Assembly (NCBI RefSeq): GCF_000151665.1
Contig: NW_013171827.1
Span: 1,199,066-1,263,065 of the forward strand
DNA from: Blastocystis hominis
Lineage: Eukaryota > Sar > Bigyra > Opalinata > Blastocystidae
DNA: 64,000 nucleotides
Direction of reading: 5' to 3'
Positions 32,221 through 44,246 of the stretch are shown piece by piece. Both the position numbers and the translations under genes were made by a program. The notes under the pieces were generated by a model, which had not been told where the DNA came from, searched no databases, and saw nothing but the letters and a program-made list of their open reading frames with translations. Numbering within the stretch: position 1 is the stretch's first letter; each line of letters opens with the position of its first letter.

Positions 32221-35200
32221 TCACTTTGCTCTCTTCTCCGCAGCTCCCTTTAAAGCGTACGATCGCTTCTTCTTCAGCTTCATATTCGCAGCTCGTTTCT
32301 GTTCTTCTCTTTCCAAAACCTTCTTTTTCTCCATCAGCTTTTCCTTCTTCTTAGCCTCCCGCTTCTTCACCATCACGTCCCGCATTACCATCAAGCGTTG
32401 CACCATCGAATTCCTAGCCATTACCATTTCCCTCCATCCTCACTTCTTCCGCTCTGCATGGTCCACCACTAGCTTCTCCGGCACTTCGTCCGGACGAATC
32501 GGCTGCTTCTTCTTCCGCTTCTTGACCATTTCCGATGTCTTCTCCTGCAGCTTGAACGGCAGCTCTTTCTGCAGCTTATGGCGAATATGAATCGGAGCCG
32601 GCGCTTTTTCTACGCGAACAACCGGTTTATACTCCGAATCCGGATTCGACGGGATCGGCAGGTGGTTCTGCTGTCTCAGCTCGCGCGTGGTTCGCATTCG
32701 CACCCACTTCTACGCCTAACCCATCTCCCGCAGAGGTACATTGACATCATCGACCAGGCGATCGGTCATGGGGTTATAGAACTTCTGAATCGGCACGGGC
32801 GCCCAGGTTCTGCAGAACACAATATCAGACATGAGGATTTTGTCCTCGAACGTGGCTCGGAAGGCTCCTTCGGGGCCGGGACACTTGTGTTTGATCTGCC
32901 CGCGGATTCCGGAGACCGTTTGGATCTTCACGCCCTCGAACCGCGCGACCTCGATCGACGAGTTGAACATGTCTTTGATGAACGCCGTGTTTTTGAAGAT
33001 CTTGAACGGATGTCTGCGCATCACATCATCATCATCATCATCTCACCCGACTAGCTTCAGCTTCTTCACCACGCGGAACGTCTCGCTCTGCTCCAGCACC
33101 GTACCCGTCGCCGCGATGCGGAACTCGGGCGTATTGGCCGCGAGCTTCTGCACGGTGAGCAATCCGGTGTTCGGCGGAACCGCGGGACCGTAAAACACGG
33201 CCTGGCAGTGCATGTATTCCGGCGTGTACTTGATCATCCGCAGCCGTTTGTTGCTGTCCTCCATCGCGTACACCGGCATCGTCTGGAAGCGCCGCCAGCC
33301 GTAAGAAAGGATCAGCGGATCGTTCGACTTCAGGATGCGCCGATGCCAGCGATGCTTCTTGATTCGCACCTACCAGAAACGGGGAAACGTGGAACTACCC
33401 GGATCATGCCGAGCATCTCCTCGCTCTCGAGGAGTCCGCCGAGAATCACGGGGATTTCGGGCCGCGCGAGGCGGACGAAGGCGGGAGAGACGTTCTGCAG
33501 GACGATGCGGCAGTAGGTTCCGGTGGGCAGGCCGAGAAGCAGGTCGCGCTCCGCCTGCGAGACGTCCTGGAACTCCTGGCGCGTTTTCTCCTCCTGCTCG
33601 GCGCGTTTGCGCTTGAGGAGGTCGAAGTAGTCCTCTTCCTTCTCCTTCTTCTTCTTCGTTTTCTAAATCAATAATCGCGTCGTGATCGTTTTCTTCACTG
33701 TCGTCGTCGTCGGATTCGTCGGTGAGCTGGTCGCCCCACACTCCCGTCACGAAATGATTCTTGAACTGCTCGACGAACGCCTCATCGTCCCAATTCTATC
33801 CCATCAGAGACCAAAAGCAATCGAAAACTCTTCGAATCGCGGGCAGAATGTCCAGCTTCTCGGAATCCAGCTCTTCCAGCATGCGCTGCTGCTTCTTGGC
33901 TTCGTCCAGCGTGCTGTCTTTCTCTTTGCGAGGATGGAAGAAGTCGTCGTCGCTCTCTTCGTCTTCGTTTTCGTCTTCGTTTTCGCGTTGTTTTGGAGGG
34001 AACGGAGACGAGGCGTCGACTTCTTCGTCTTTGAGATTTCCGTTTTCGTCGCGTTCGCCGTAGACGAGCTGCATGAGGTTGTTCGAAAACACGCGGCGGC
34101 GCGTTAGCTCTTCCTCGCCGCGATAGAAGAGGTTTTCCTTCCAGCGAAGATCGCTTTCGTGAGTTATATCGGTGGGTACTTTGTGAGATAATTCGTCCTC
34201 ATCTTCTTCGTCGTTATCGTCTTCTTCTTCTTCTTCACTGTCGTTATTGTCTTCTTCTTCTTCTTCTTCATTACCCTCTTCTTCCTCAATGTCGTCCTTA
34301 TCATCATCTTCATCATCATCTTCATCATCATCATCATCATCTTCTTCTTCTTCTTCTTCTTCTTCTTCTTCTTCTTCTTCTTCTTCACTCTCTGTTTCCA
34401 TTTTCGAATCTACAGATTTCACATTATTCTTTTCATCTTCCTCTTCTTCTTCCATTTCATTACTCTCCTCATCATCATCATCTTCTTCATCATCATCATC
34501 ATCAACTTCTTCTTCCTTATCTTCCTTCTCTTCTTCTTCTTCTTCTTCCTGACTCATTTCTCCTTCTTCGCTTCCCTTCTCCTCCTCCACCATAAAACAT
34601 CGCCTCTTCCTCGCTCTCATCCATCGCCTTCTTCTCCAACTCCTCATCACTCACAGCAAACACAGCGCGGCGGCGAATCCTCCCTCCATCCTCCACCAAT
34701 TCCTCATGCGGCATCGCGCTTCCAAACACATTCAGATCCTTCACTTCTTCTCCCGTGAACGCCTTTCTACGCCTAACAACCCTCCTCTTCCTTCTACGAA
34801 TTCTTAAACAGCGACATCTCCGAATTGTGCAGCTTATCCTCAATATCGCTCTGCAGTTTCTGCAAATCGCGCACCATCTGAACTCCTTCAGACACTACAC
34901 ATCTCATCGCCTCCCAATCAAAGCAAACCTGGCTCGTCCTGCGCTTGCGCGATTCCTCCCTTCTCTCCCAGAGTGGACTTCTGAACCAGATCCGATTTCT
35001 GATCCGTAAAGTTCAATTCGGGCAGGTTGATGTACCTACTTCGCACTGATTTTCAATCCCTACATCGCGTCCTTATCATACATGATTCGCCCCACATTGC
35101 TCATCGGCGCATACAGCAAAACCTCCTTCTCGCTCAGCTTCCGGCGACCCTTCTTCTCTTGACTCTTCTCAGGAAGAGGACAAGGATCGGCGAGTCGATC

Positions 35201-36217
35201 CAGCGATGAAATTGGGTAATCGCCCACGCCCAGCAAGTGAACGGACTGGCTTTTCTTCAAGTTGCAGCCCTGCACATAGCCGTATCTACACAGTAAAAAG
35301 CAAAGCGAAGTCCGAACAAAGACACTTCTCGCTTGCAATTCGGATCTTCATCGATCTTCTTGGGGTCGGTGATATCTTCCAAACGATCCACTAAAACGAA
35401 AGGGTGCGAGTTTCTCCATGTCAGCGGGCGCGTCTTCATTCTGCTGATATACAAACAAATGTTGGTAACTTCCGCCTTGGGATATTTCCCGTTACTCAGA
35501 CCAGGAATATTGAACACCTTCGCTCCTTGGTAAATCTCGGTCCAGAATCTCTGCTTCAGTGCCTTCTTGGTGTGACGGAGGAGTTTGCTTTCCTTGAAGG
35601 CATCCAAGTGCGTCACGATTCCCAAAACACGCGGAAAACCATGCGTTTGGAGAACATTCAGAAACTCAAAGGTCTCCATTTCGAATCCAAAACTACCATC
35701 CACCAGCAGCAAAACCAAATCAGCGATCTTGCCAAGATCAATCATGGATGATATGTCATTCGGACACTCAATGAAAGTCAAACGGCGATTCTTTCCACTA
35801 ACTACAGTGATAGGGCCACGCACATCGGTAAGAGTCTGCTTTGTATATTTCTTTATCAGTGACTGCAATTAGAGAAAAAACAAAAAGCCCACTTTAATTA
35901 GCGTTGTTTTACCAACTTTAGGAGGACCCATGACTACAACTACCATAGGAGGGTTCGTCCCCGCAGAACGGTTTGGTAAAGGAGCATGCACCTTTTTGAA
36001 GCCTCTATCGAGATTTCGCTGGATTGCTCTCTTCGTGCTGATCGCAGAGTTCACGGAGAATGCCTACATTACACACAAGAAACAAAACTACGCCTGGATG
36101 AGTGCTTTTTGGTTGCTCCTTAATTCCAAGCTTTTTGTTCCTCACGGCCTTCTTCTTGCTCGCCTTGCTTCCTGCTCGAGGAGCATGATGTTCTCTTTGT
36201 TTCTTATCACTGTCCAT
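32221..36217 (-). CDS. BMS1: Ribosome biogenesis GTPase Bms1
   Basis: Start [16 protein letters not shown] at 36217; about 12 exons with introns of 28-34 nt, roughly 1,050-1,100 aa. N-terminal GTPase domain: [19 protein letters not shown] (P-loop), [19 protein letters not shown] (G3 region), [11 protein letters not shown] (T-H-L-D replaces NKxD as usual for Bms1). A very long Asp/Glu tract follows (about 34150-34600). C-terminal AARP2CN/DUF663 parts: [66 protein letters not shown] and [16 protein letters not shown]. It acts with Rcl1 in 18S rRNA processing. Two joins inside the acidic part (near 34590-34620 and 33620-33690) do not resolve to a clean short intron. Confidence 0.9.
34195..34560 (+). 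repeat. (CTT/CAT)n coding microsatellite
   Basis: Long imperfect runs of TCT, CTT and CAT triplets. On the minus strand they encode the acidic Glu/Asp tract of Bms1. The triplet unit preserves frame; plus-strand poly-Ser open frames here are artefacts. Confidence 0.85.
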
Positions 36218-36354
36218 CCCTGATATAGTTACGCTCGAGGCAATAAATAAAGAGAACTTCTCAAGGTGAACAAAGTTATTAAACCACAATCAACAGTTGT
36301 AATAACCGCGATTTTCTGCTTCACTTTATTCTCAACTATTTCTCGAGTCCAAGA

Positions 36355-37255
36355 ATGGATCCAGTAAAATCTGCCCTGAACCTGTTCCGGAGATTGCCTC
36401 CAGAAGATGTAGAGTCTACTTTCCGCTCTATCACACTTCTGCGAGAAGATCTAACCGATGAGCTTTTACAGCACATCGACTTTCCTCTGAAAGTCGGATA
36501 TGATAATGAAGCAGATAAGTCGTATATTTTAAGTGACTTCAACTGCAACGGTAATTCTTACCGGTAGATTTGTGTGGGCTTCATGAGTGTTCTAGATCGC
36601 CTTGGACAAATAAGTATTACCCCGCCTCGCCAGATGGCTTTTTCCCCAGCAGTCGTATTCGGTCATTAGAGGAGACAGCCAACTTTCTTTTTGAAAAATA
36701 CACTGAAATGTATAATTCCATGCTGTTTTAAATGAAGGTACTATGATGAAGCTGTAAGTTCTGTTTATCTATGGGAAAGTGACAGCCATATCTGCGGCTG
36801 TTTTTTCGTGATGAAAGGAAGGAGATATGTTGCTTGTTTTATGCATAGAAGTGACGAAGAATCCTCAACAGGAAGCATGTGGTTCCTGGCATTCTCTTCA
36901 TCTCATTGAAATCATCCCAGACGCGTCACAGAAGAAAGCGGAGTATCGTCTGACTACTTCCATTCAGTTGTACTTAACCATCGAGAATAAGTCGATTGGA
37001 GTGGCGAAGCAGAATGGAACGCTGACTCGACAGGCCTCCTCTGTCATGCCTTTTTCCACGGATAGTGATCACATATCGAATATTGGTCAGATGATCGAAG
37101 AGATGGAAAACTTTGTGCGAAGCAATTTGGATATTCTGTACCTGAGTAAGAATCAAGAAACCATCGATTCTATCCGAATTCTCCATCCTTCAGACTTACC
37201 CAAACGAAGCATGCTTGCCGAACTCTCTGGAAAACTAAAGCCAAGAGTTGAATGA
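36355..37255 (+). CDS. CAPZB: F-actin capping protein beta subunit
   Basis: Exons 36355-36563, 36596-36709, then 36738 to 36781 or 36799, and 36825 (or 36819) to 37255. Introns are 32 and 28 nt; the third is either 25 or 43 nt, both keeping frame (about 265-271 aa). Landmarks: ALNLFRRLPPEDVE, DLTDELLQHIDFPLKV, SYILSDFNCNGNSYRSPW, SSRIRSLEETANFLFEKY, DEAVSSVYLW, WHSLHLIEI, HISNIGQMIEEMENFVR. CapZ alpha/beta caps barbed ends of actin filaments. Only the beta subunit is in this window. TGA is followed by a TCTGTTTGTG variant of the 3' octamer. Confidence 0.95.
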
Positions 37256-37510
37256 AATCCTGTATGTGTCTGTTTGTGTTCATCCACATTCCTGAATCAA
37301 CCCGGCTCTAGTACTTTTTTTAATTATCAAAACTAAACGTCTGCGCTGTTAAAGTGATACTCACACGTCTTATGATCGAAATGATGTAGAACGAAATAAA
37401 TATTAATAGGAATTGCTATAAATTAGCATGAATCCCCACAACAAAAACAAAAAACACATTTCCCCCACGATTTTTTTAGATACATTAGATTCTTTTATTG
37501 TAACCCACTG

Positions 37511-38829
37511 ATGAAACAGGTTGCTGTAATTGCATTTGCATTAATAGTAACGCTCGCTGTTGCCGAAAAATACGCCATGGTGTTCGGTACTGCAAATGGC
37601 TGGGATAACTATTCAATCTCCAGCGTTAGATCTATTTTTGGCCTTAAATCTAGGATCCATGTCGTGTGTATACAGATCTTATTCGCGCTGGAATAAAGCC
37701 TGAAAACATTATTATGATGGTATATTACACGGTCTTGACCTCTTCCTTCAATCCATATCCTGGAAAGATTTTCACTGATCCCTCAGACAATTTGGATGGA
37801 GATTGGGCTCGCTATGGCTGCTTCGACCATGTTGATTACACAAACCAGCATATCAACAAAAAAGTGTTCTTGGGTATACTTACAGGAGACATTGAAACTG
37901 TGATGAACGAAACGAAAATGGAAAACCCAAAGGTATTAAACGCTGGCCCAGAGGATACAGTGTTTACCTACTTCATCGATCATGGGAGTGATGAGAAGAT
38001 TGTTGTTGGTCTCGATCGTGTGACTGCCAAATCCTTCTTGGAAGCTCTTGAAACAGCCTATGAGAAGAAAATATACGGAAAGTGGGTGTGGTTCATGGAG
38101 GCTTGCCATTCAGGCTCGATGTGGAAAAACTTGTCCCCAAAAATGAATATCTATGTCATGACTTCTTCTGACTCTGACCACGACGCAAAAATGACTCACT
38201 GCCCTCCTGATGATGTTGTGGCGAAAAAAAGTCTGGGTACCTGTTTGGGTGGTTTGTGGGATAATCTCTTTTTGGACTATCTCGAGCAGAATCCGGAATG
38301 CACATTCGGCGCAATTGCTGATGCTGTAAAAACGTCAGTATCAAAGACATCGGATCAAAATGTGTCAGAGTTCGGCGATTTCTCTTTCCGCGATTACAAG
38401 GTAGCTGAGTTCTTCGGCTTGTTGCCTTCCAATCATTTGCGATCTGTGACGAATGGAAACAAATATTCTGTGAATGTGGCTGTACCGGATGTTCCAGCTC
38501 ATTTAGCGAAATGGGCTGCTATTCGTGCACAAAGTCACGATACCAAAGCCTTGGAAGAATACCAGAGAGAAGTGGTAGCGCAAGCAAAGCAGGAAGTGGA
38601 AGTGATGCGACTAGGGCGTTTATTGATGAATGAAAAAGCGGTTCATAGTGCTCTGGATACTCGTGTAGAGGCATTCGATGTTGATTGTGTTAAGGAGCTC
38701 TCACTGAAATTGGTCGAGAGATGTGGACAGAGAATGCCACTCCAGGCGAAACAGAACAATGTACTACGTAACATCTGCTTACCTGGAGTTAACCTTCCAG
38801 TAATTGACTGGGAAGATATTTGTATGTAA
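37511..38829 (+). CDS. Secreted legumain (asparaginyl endopeptidase, family C13)
   Basis: Two exons (37511-37624, 37654-38829) give 1290 nt, 429 aa; intron 29 nt. Signal peptide MKQVAVIAFALIVTLAVA. Catalytic domain: AMVFGTANGWDNYS, VYTDLIRAGIKPENIIMM, NPYPGKIFTDP, the His block YFIDHGSDEKIV and the Cys block FMEACHSGSMW, both intact. A Cys-containing C-terminal prodomain with helical residues 290-400 follows, as in legumains that are kept inactive until acid processing. Legumain has been reported as a surface or secreted protease in Blastocystis, supporting the organism call. TGTTTGTT lies 22 bases past TAA with the usual T-N4 spacing. Confidence 0.95.
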
Positions 38830-39747
38830 ACTGCAGGATAACATATTAATTTGTTTGTTCGACTTAGTGATTGATTGATAATGAGAATTGAAAAAGCCAG
38901 GCTAGACAGCGGATCTAGATGAAAATAGATGATTGTATTCACAACCGCTTAGAGTTAGCAAGTTTATGCGGAGATAAAGATAAATGTCAACTGTTTACAC
39001 ATTGTAATTGTACAATGAGATTCATTAAGGAAACTCTTGCACAAATTTCAACAACAAAAGTGATATCAAAATAATACATGAGTATTACTATTTAGATTGT
39101 ATACAAAAGATAAAACCTTATAAATAGAAAGGAAGGCATCAATGTTATTTGTACAACAGGTTATAAAAGAATATGGATGCTATTGAACATAGAATGCATT
39201 TTGTTAATCATCAATTCGGAACAACAGGGATATTAATTATCAACAATGAATAGTAATAATATGAATAAGAAAATAGGTAGTGAGGTGTATGATAAAAGGA
39301 GTCAGAGAAACAGAACAACATTCAAATTGTTTCGAGTTGATTAATAATAATATAAAAATCGAATCAGGTAAATGCTTAATAACAGCACTCCAATCTAGAC
39401 ACGATCAGCGAGAATGGAAGAGACATCTATGAATGAAATCAAATCAATCAATCAATTCACAAAACCAATTTCGATTTTACTTTCAGGAATGGTTGTTTAT
39501 CATACTGATTACATCGCCAATCGATTATCTGAATAATTGGAATATCAATATAACATTCAATGTTACATACCTAAAAATACTTTCCAATGTAATTGAATGA
39601 GGATAAAGGAAACCATTTCCTTTAGAATGAATAGATGTTAGATTTGGAAGATCTATGCATCATTCAAATATTCAATATCATATCAATACCTCGAATCACA
39701 AATGAACTATGATAGAAATTGAATGAATCACTTCCAATTGTTTCAAT
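38830..39747. pseudogene. AT-rich intergenic with decayed LRR sequence
   Basis: On the minus strand about 39380-39747 still reads as LRR-like segments (e.g. IDLPNLTSIHS, FYHSSFVIRGI) continuing past the stop of the upstream MORN-LRR ORF, interrupted by stops. It looks like the eroded 3' part of a longer LRR gene. The rest (38830-39380) is plain AT-rich sequence in which I see no gene. Confidence 0.55.
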
Positions 39748-40590
39748 TTAAATGGATTGTAATTGTGGTAGATTCTTCAATTCAAAGTCTTCAGCAAAAT
39801 CACTGAAACTATATTCACCAATTTGAATGGATTCCAATGATTCACAATTCAATATGTGGAATGACTTCGATTCACTATCGCCATTTTCATATTCATATTC
39901 ATATTCATATTCATCATTCTTTTTCTGAGTAAATGAATTGTTTCCGATTTTGATAGTTTTCAATCGATTCAATCCATCGATTTGGAATGTTTTCACTGAT
40001 CCAAAACATTCATTGCCGATTTCAATTGATTCCAAATTGTACAACAATGAAACATCCCAATCAACCAATACACAATTGTTAGTCAGTTTCAAATGTTTCA
40101 CTCCAATATTCAGTGGCTTGCTTCCATCGCCTTCATAATCAGTATCACATTCAATTCCATTGTACCATTCACATTCATTCACTAATTTACCATATCGATC
40201 ATACACTTTTCCTCTTCCAAATCGATTATCATCACACCAATATCCTTCATATTCAATACATCCATTATTATGATAACTCGTTCCATATCCAAATCGTTTC
40301 CAATTGATCATTATGCCCTTGTACACCAATATTCCATCATCATCATACATTTCACCATATCCAAATGGAATTCCCAACTTGTTTTCTGTCATTATCAATC
40401 CTTCAAATCGACTTCCATGATCCAAATCCACTATTCCTTCTTCAACATTAAAATGCTCTTCTTTATATGAAATAGCACCAATTCGATGATTTCCAAACAC
40501 TTTCAACACTTTCTGCTCATTGACCACTAATCCTTGATTCATGAATACTCCATTATTGAATTGCAATACTATACATTCTCTATTACTCAA
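39748..40590 (-). CDS. MORN-LRR fusion protein (possibly truncated)
   Basis: Open frame of about 280 aa. Residues about 60-150 are MORN-like repeats (GYGEMYDDDG, GYGTSYHNNG, GRGKVYDRYG). Residues about 160-280 are BspA/LRR_5-like repeats (NLESIEIGNECF, RLKTIKIGNNSF, SLESIQIGEYSF). The frame stops within LKNLPQLQSI, whereas the paralogue at 49965-51270 continues for about 27 more residues and homologous but broken sequence follows here, so this copy looks 3' truncated. The start is unsure: the open frame begins at a TTG and an intron-like end (TTGAGTAATAG) lies just inside it, so a 5' exon is probably missing from this call. Confidence 0.6.
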   Translation of the reverse strand: MSNRECIVLQFNNGVFMNQGLVVNEQKVLKVFGNHRIGAISYKEEHFNVEEGIVDLDHGSRFEGLIMTENKLGIPFGYGEMYDDDGILVYKGIMINWKRFGYGTSYHNNGCIEYEGYWCDDNRFGRGKVYDRYGKLVNECEWYNGIECDTDYEGDGSKPLNIGVKHLKLTNNCVLVDWDVSLLYNLESIEIGNECFGSVKTFQIDGLNRLKTIKIGNNSFTQKKNDEYEYEYEYENGDSESKSFHILNCESLESIQIGEYSFSDFAEDFELKNLPQLQSI

Positions 40591-41501
40591 AATGAGTATA
40601 ATTAAGTGATATTACCAATAAATTGCATACAGTTTGTATCTTTTTCTCTTATTGTATAAGAAACTACTAAATTATTTCCATTTTAGTAGATTTGAGAATA
40701 TTGTTGGATGTTGTTGTTGCGTTGTGTACCAATAATAAATCAGTGTGTAATATTATTAATCAACTAAATATGATGTTTTGAAGGCTCGGATATGTGATAT
40801 TCCCTTTATTATGTCATGTCATAATACTCATTACTGAATAAACATCATTCATCTTATGTTCATCACAAGAATGACAAATCTATGAGATATTCAATACAAA
40901 AGAACTATCTATAAAGTAATATAGGGTTATTTGTCATTTTCCAGTTACGAACAACGCAATCGAATAATGAATTTGAATAATGCTAGTTATAGTAATTCGA
41001 TATACATATATATATATGTGTGTAATCGATATTATTGAATGGCAAAAACACGTAATGAGCATTGAAATACTGCTGTATTGAATTAGTTTGTTCTGAGATA
41101 CTCTCCTTTATCAATAGTAATTCTTTGATGATTCCACATCCCACATTCGATTTGGCATTGGTACTACTAAATTGTTTACTCTATTCTCTACCTCGAATTC
41201 TATTCTCTGCCTTCAATTTGCATGCCAACTTCCCATATTCTTTCCCCTTTTTGACACAATTTTCACACACAAACATGTCAAACACTTTTCATTTTTCACT
41301 TGATACTTTGCTTCCTTTAGAAGATCGTACCTCCAGACTTGAATAATCATTCACATGACGACTCACAATCCCCATACTTGAAGTTCTTCGATGCGTACTC
41401 ACAGTTTCTCCCCGCTGTTCTCGAGCCACAATGCTGGGAGTTCTAACATCCATCTTGGGAAACACATCTACATCGTTTTCCCCTCGAGTTAAAGACACAA
41501 A
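40591..41501. other. AT-rich intergenic region
   Basis: 5' flank of the MORN-LRR gene, with a short TA run near 41004-41022. A minus-strand open frame 41289-41498 (ending KGSKVSSEK) is Arg/Ser-rich and followed by a TGTTTGTG-like site; it may be an alternative last exon of the importin-like gene reached by a 55-nt intron. Otherwise nothing seen. Confidence 0.4.
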
Positions 41502-44228
41502 TTAGAGGGATAAGTCATTGCCTTCTTCCTCTATTACTTCTTCTTCTACTTCGATTATCGCATCATCCGCTTTCACTTGAACAACCGAAGGCTGTCGAAT
41601 TCGCGAAAGAATCGGTCGGTTCTTTCGAGAAATCCCGATTTCTGCTGCAGCAAAATTCTGATGGCTATTCAGCAAGAAATCCAGCTTCGATTCTTCTCGA
41701 TTCTTCTCTGCTTCGTAATTGTCGTAGTCTTCACTCAGCGTAGAAAGCAAGAAATAGCTGTTCTCTGGAAGAGGATTGAACGAATAGCCATGGATCAGAT
41801 TGGCAGTCGAAAACTCTCCATCGGTTGTGGTCGATAGCATCAGATTGCTGATGTCTTCTTTCTGCACGAAGAACTCGCCGTCCACGTCGCATCCCGAAAC
41901 ATTCTGCCAATCGAACGATTCATACGCCATGCCTTTCAGCAACAGCGATATGCGGTTCCAGGTAAACACGACAGACGTCGGGACGATGAGATTCTCCAGA
42001 ATGAAAGAAATGTCAGGGAAGGAGATTAGCTGGTTGAGATATTTGTTGGATTTCAGAATCTGGGCGTTCATCAGTTGTTGTCCTTTCTATCCGTCAATTC
42101 CACAGAGTAAACTCACCGTTATGAGGATTGCGATCGCGAGAATCAGCAGTTCGCTTACCTGCGCAGCGTCCTTCAATCGATCTACCATGGAAGGGTCGAT
42201 CGAAATCGGCTTGGGAGGAAGCTGACAAACCACATTCACGATTCCATCGATCATTTCATCCACCACTTCATTCACTAAAATCTCATCCTCTAGAGAGTGA
42301 TCGTTGTTCTCCTGCGTCTTATCCAAGAAAATATCGATCATGGTCGCGACAGTTTGATCCACGATCGATTTCGTTTCTTCGACTTGACGCACCACATCCG
42401 ACACGATTGAATCCACAATCGAATTGGTGATGTCTCGAACGATATCTTCTTTATTCAACACGGTATCCACGATCATCTGTGTCTGGTTTGTCACTTCAAA
42501 AAGCGAAGGTAACTGTCTCTGTTCATCTCCATGAAGAATCGAATCCATTTCATGGGTTGCGACGCTCAATCTCCACGCAAACGTGGTCATAAGATTGGCT
42601 TCACAGAGGTAATAGAGACGCTGCTCATCGGCTTTAAAGACCGAACTCGTGAGAATGTGAAGAGCGTATTGCTGTGCAATGAGATCTTGTGAATAGAAAG
42701 GATCTTGAATGAAAAGCTTGAGAATCGAAAACACTCCGTGGGCAAGAAAATCCTATCGATCATCGCGTTTCATTATGGTTACTTCGATCATAACATCATT
42801 GTACGAACACATTTCACGTACGAGAGTCAATACGATATAGAGTTCCTCTTGATAGAACGACGTGATTTTCCTTTCCGAGTTCACAGACGACGGATGGCTT
42901 GCAGAAACCATCTGCACTTCTGTTTCGTGGGTTGCCATTCCATTCGAATTCTCTTGGAATTGCGACTGTGAATTCGCAGTCTCTTCAGAATTCGAGGAAG
43001 AATTCAAATCCATTTCTCCTGTTTTTCACCTTCCATCCAAACCAATTACCCGGTTCACTCATCAATCGCAGCGAATTCTTCAGAAGAACCTCGATCAGAA
43101 TCACCACATGTCGAAACAGCGGCTGGAACTCGGGAGGAACTCCGTACTGCGTCAGCGTCAGAAGAATTCGCAGGCATCGAATGCGATAAGAATACGACAA
43201 AAACTGAATTCGATAGATTAGCTGCGTTAAAACCGACTGTCGCATCAACATCTGCTCAGCAATCCGCACGCAATCGTACTTCGATCTCTTCGGGAGTGTT
43301 GAATTCGCAGACGATCCAGTAGAAGATCTTGAGAATGAAGTCCAGATTGGGAGAAGTGTCGCTCGATACAGAGAGAATCCAGGATAAAAGCGGAAGAAGC
43401 TCAAGGCAGCGCTGGAATGGACGAGTCGTCAGCTCGATTGTTGTGAGACAGGACGAGATAAACTGCAAGAGAATCTTCTGCATTAATGAATCCTTTTCTT
43501 TCTGAAAGTGAGGATTGAAAAAAAAAGAGAAAAACAAAGTCGAGAACGAGAACGCTATTTACAAAGTTGCCATTGAGGATGATTTCGATCGATCCGGGGT
43601 CAATTTCAACGGCGTTACAAAGAGCGAGAATGCAGTTATTGCACACCAATGGCGAGGGTGTGACGCGAACCAACCGAACGATTTGAGAAACCATGGTATC
43701 GATAGAAAGACTATTGTAGAGTCTATTCGCAATAAGATAAAAGTGAATAAAGGACATACTCTTTTTCGGATAACACATTTAGAAAAATCCACGATGCATT
43801 GAATTGGAACGCTTCTGAATACTCCGGATCGAGGAGCAGAGCAACTTGGGCTAAGATTCCAGAGTCGTTCAGAAGATGGTATGGAACGAACTCATTTTCT
43901 ACTGTTAATATACACATACAAGAGTACCCAGTAATGTATAATCACGAATAATTTGAAGAGTTTTGAATTTCACACTAGTGTCACCTGTTGTCAGAAATCC
44001 ATATAAATATGGAAACTACAGTCTGATTCCTCTCCAAATTTAAATACAATGGATTTTCCAATAAAGGAAAAGGCATCAGCCACCGTTGGAAAGGACAGTC
44101 CTTTGTAATAACTGGATATCTACATTACAGCAATCAATTTTCACTACAATCCCGAATATCCGCCTATCTTCCTTGTTCTTTTCGATGAAGGTCTTTGCTC
44201 GGTGTGTAAGCTTTGTTAACTCTTCCAT
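41502..44228 (-). CDS. Importin-alpha-like ARM-repeat protein
   Basis: At least ten exons; start MEELTKLTHRAKTFIEKN at 44228, introns mostly 28-37 nt plus one 60-nt. ARM-like helices are visible: ILAQVALLLDPEYSEAFQF with NASWIFLNVLS (importin-alpha WxLxNI type), CNNCILALCNAVEID, LLPLLSWILSVSSD, RIRCLRILLTLTQYG and DFLAHGVFSILKLFIQ. The N-terminus lacks a clear importin-beta-binding domain. The C-terminal third (FEVTNQTQMIVDTVLNK onward) is helical and acidic and unlike importin alpha. So it is an ARM-fold protein probably related to karyopherins, but transport function is not certain. It starts 18 bases after the ABC gene's stop. Confidence 0.6.
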
Positions 44229-44246
44229 AATCCAAGTAGCTCACTT

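Noticed and set aside
34247-34552. Poly-serine open frame
   Set aside because: Mirror of the triplet repeat encoding the BMS1 acidic tract.
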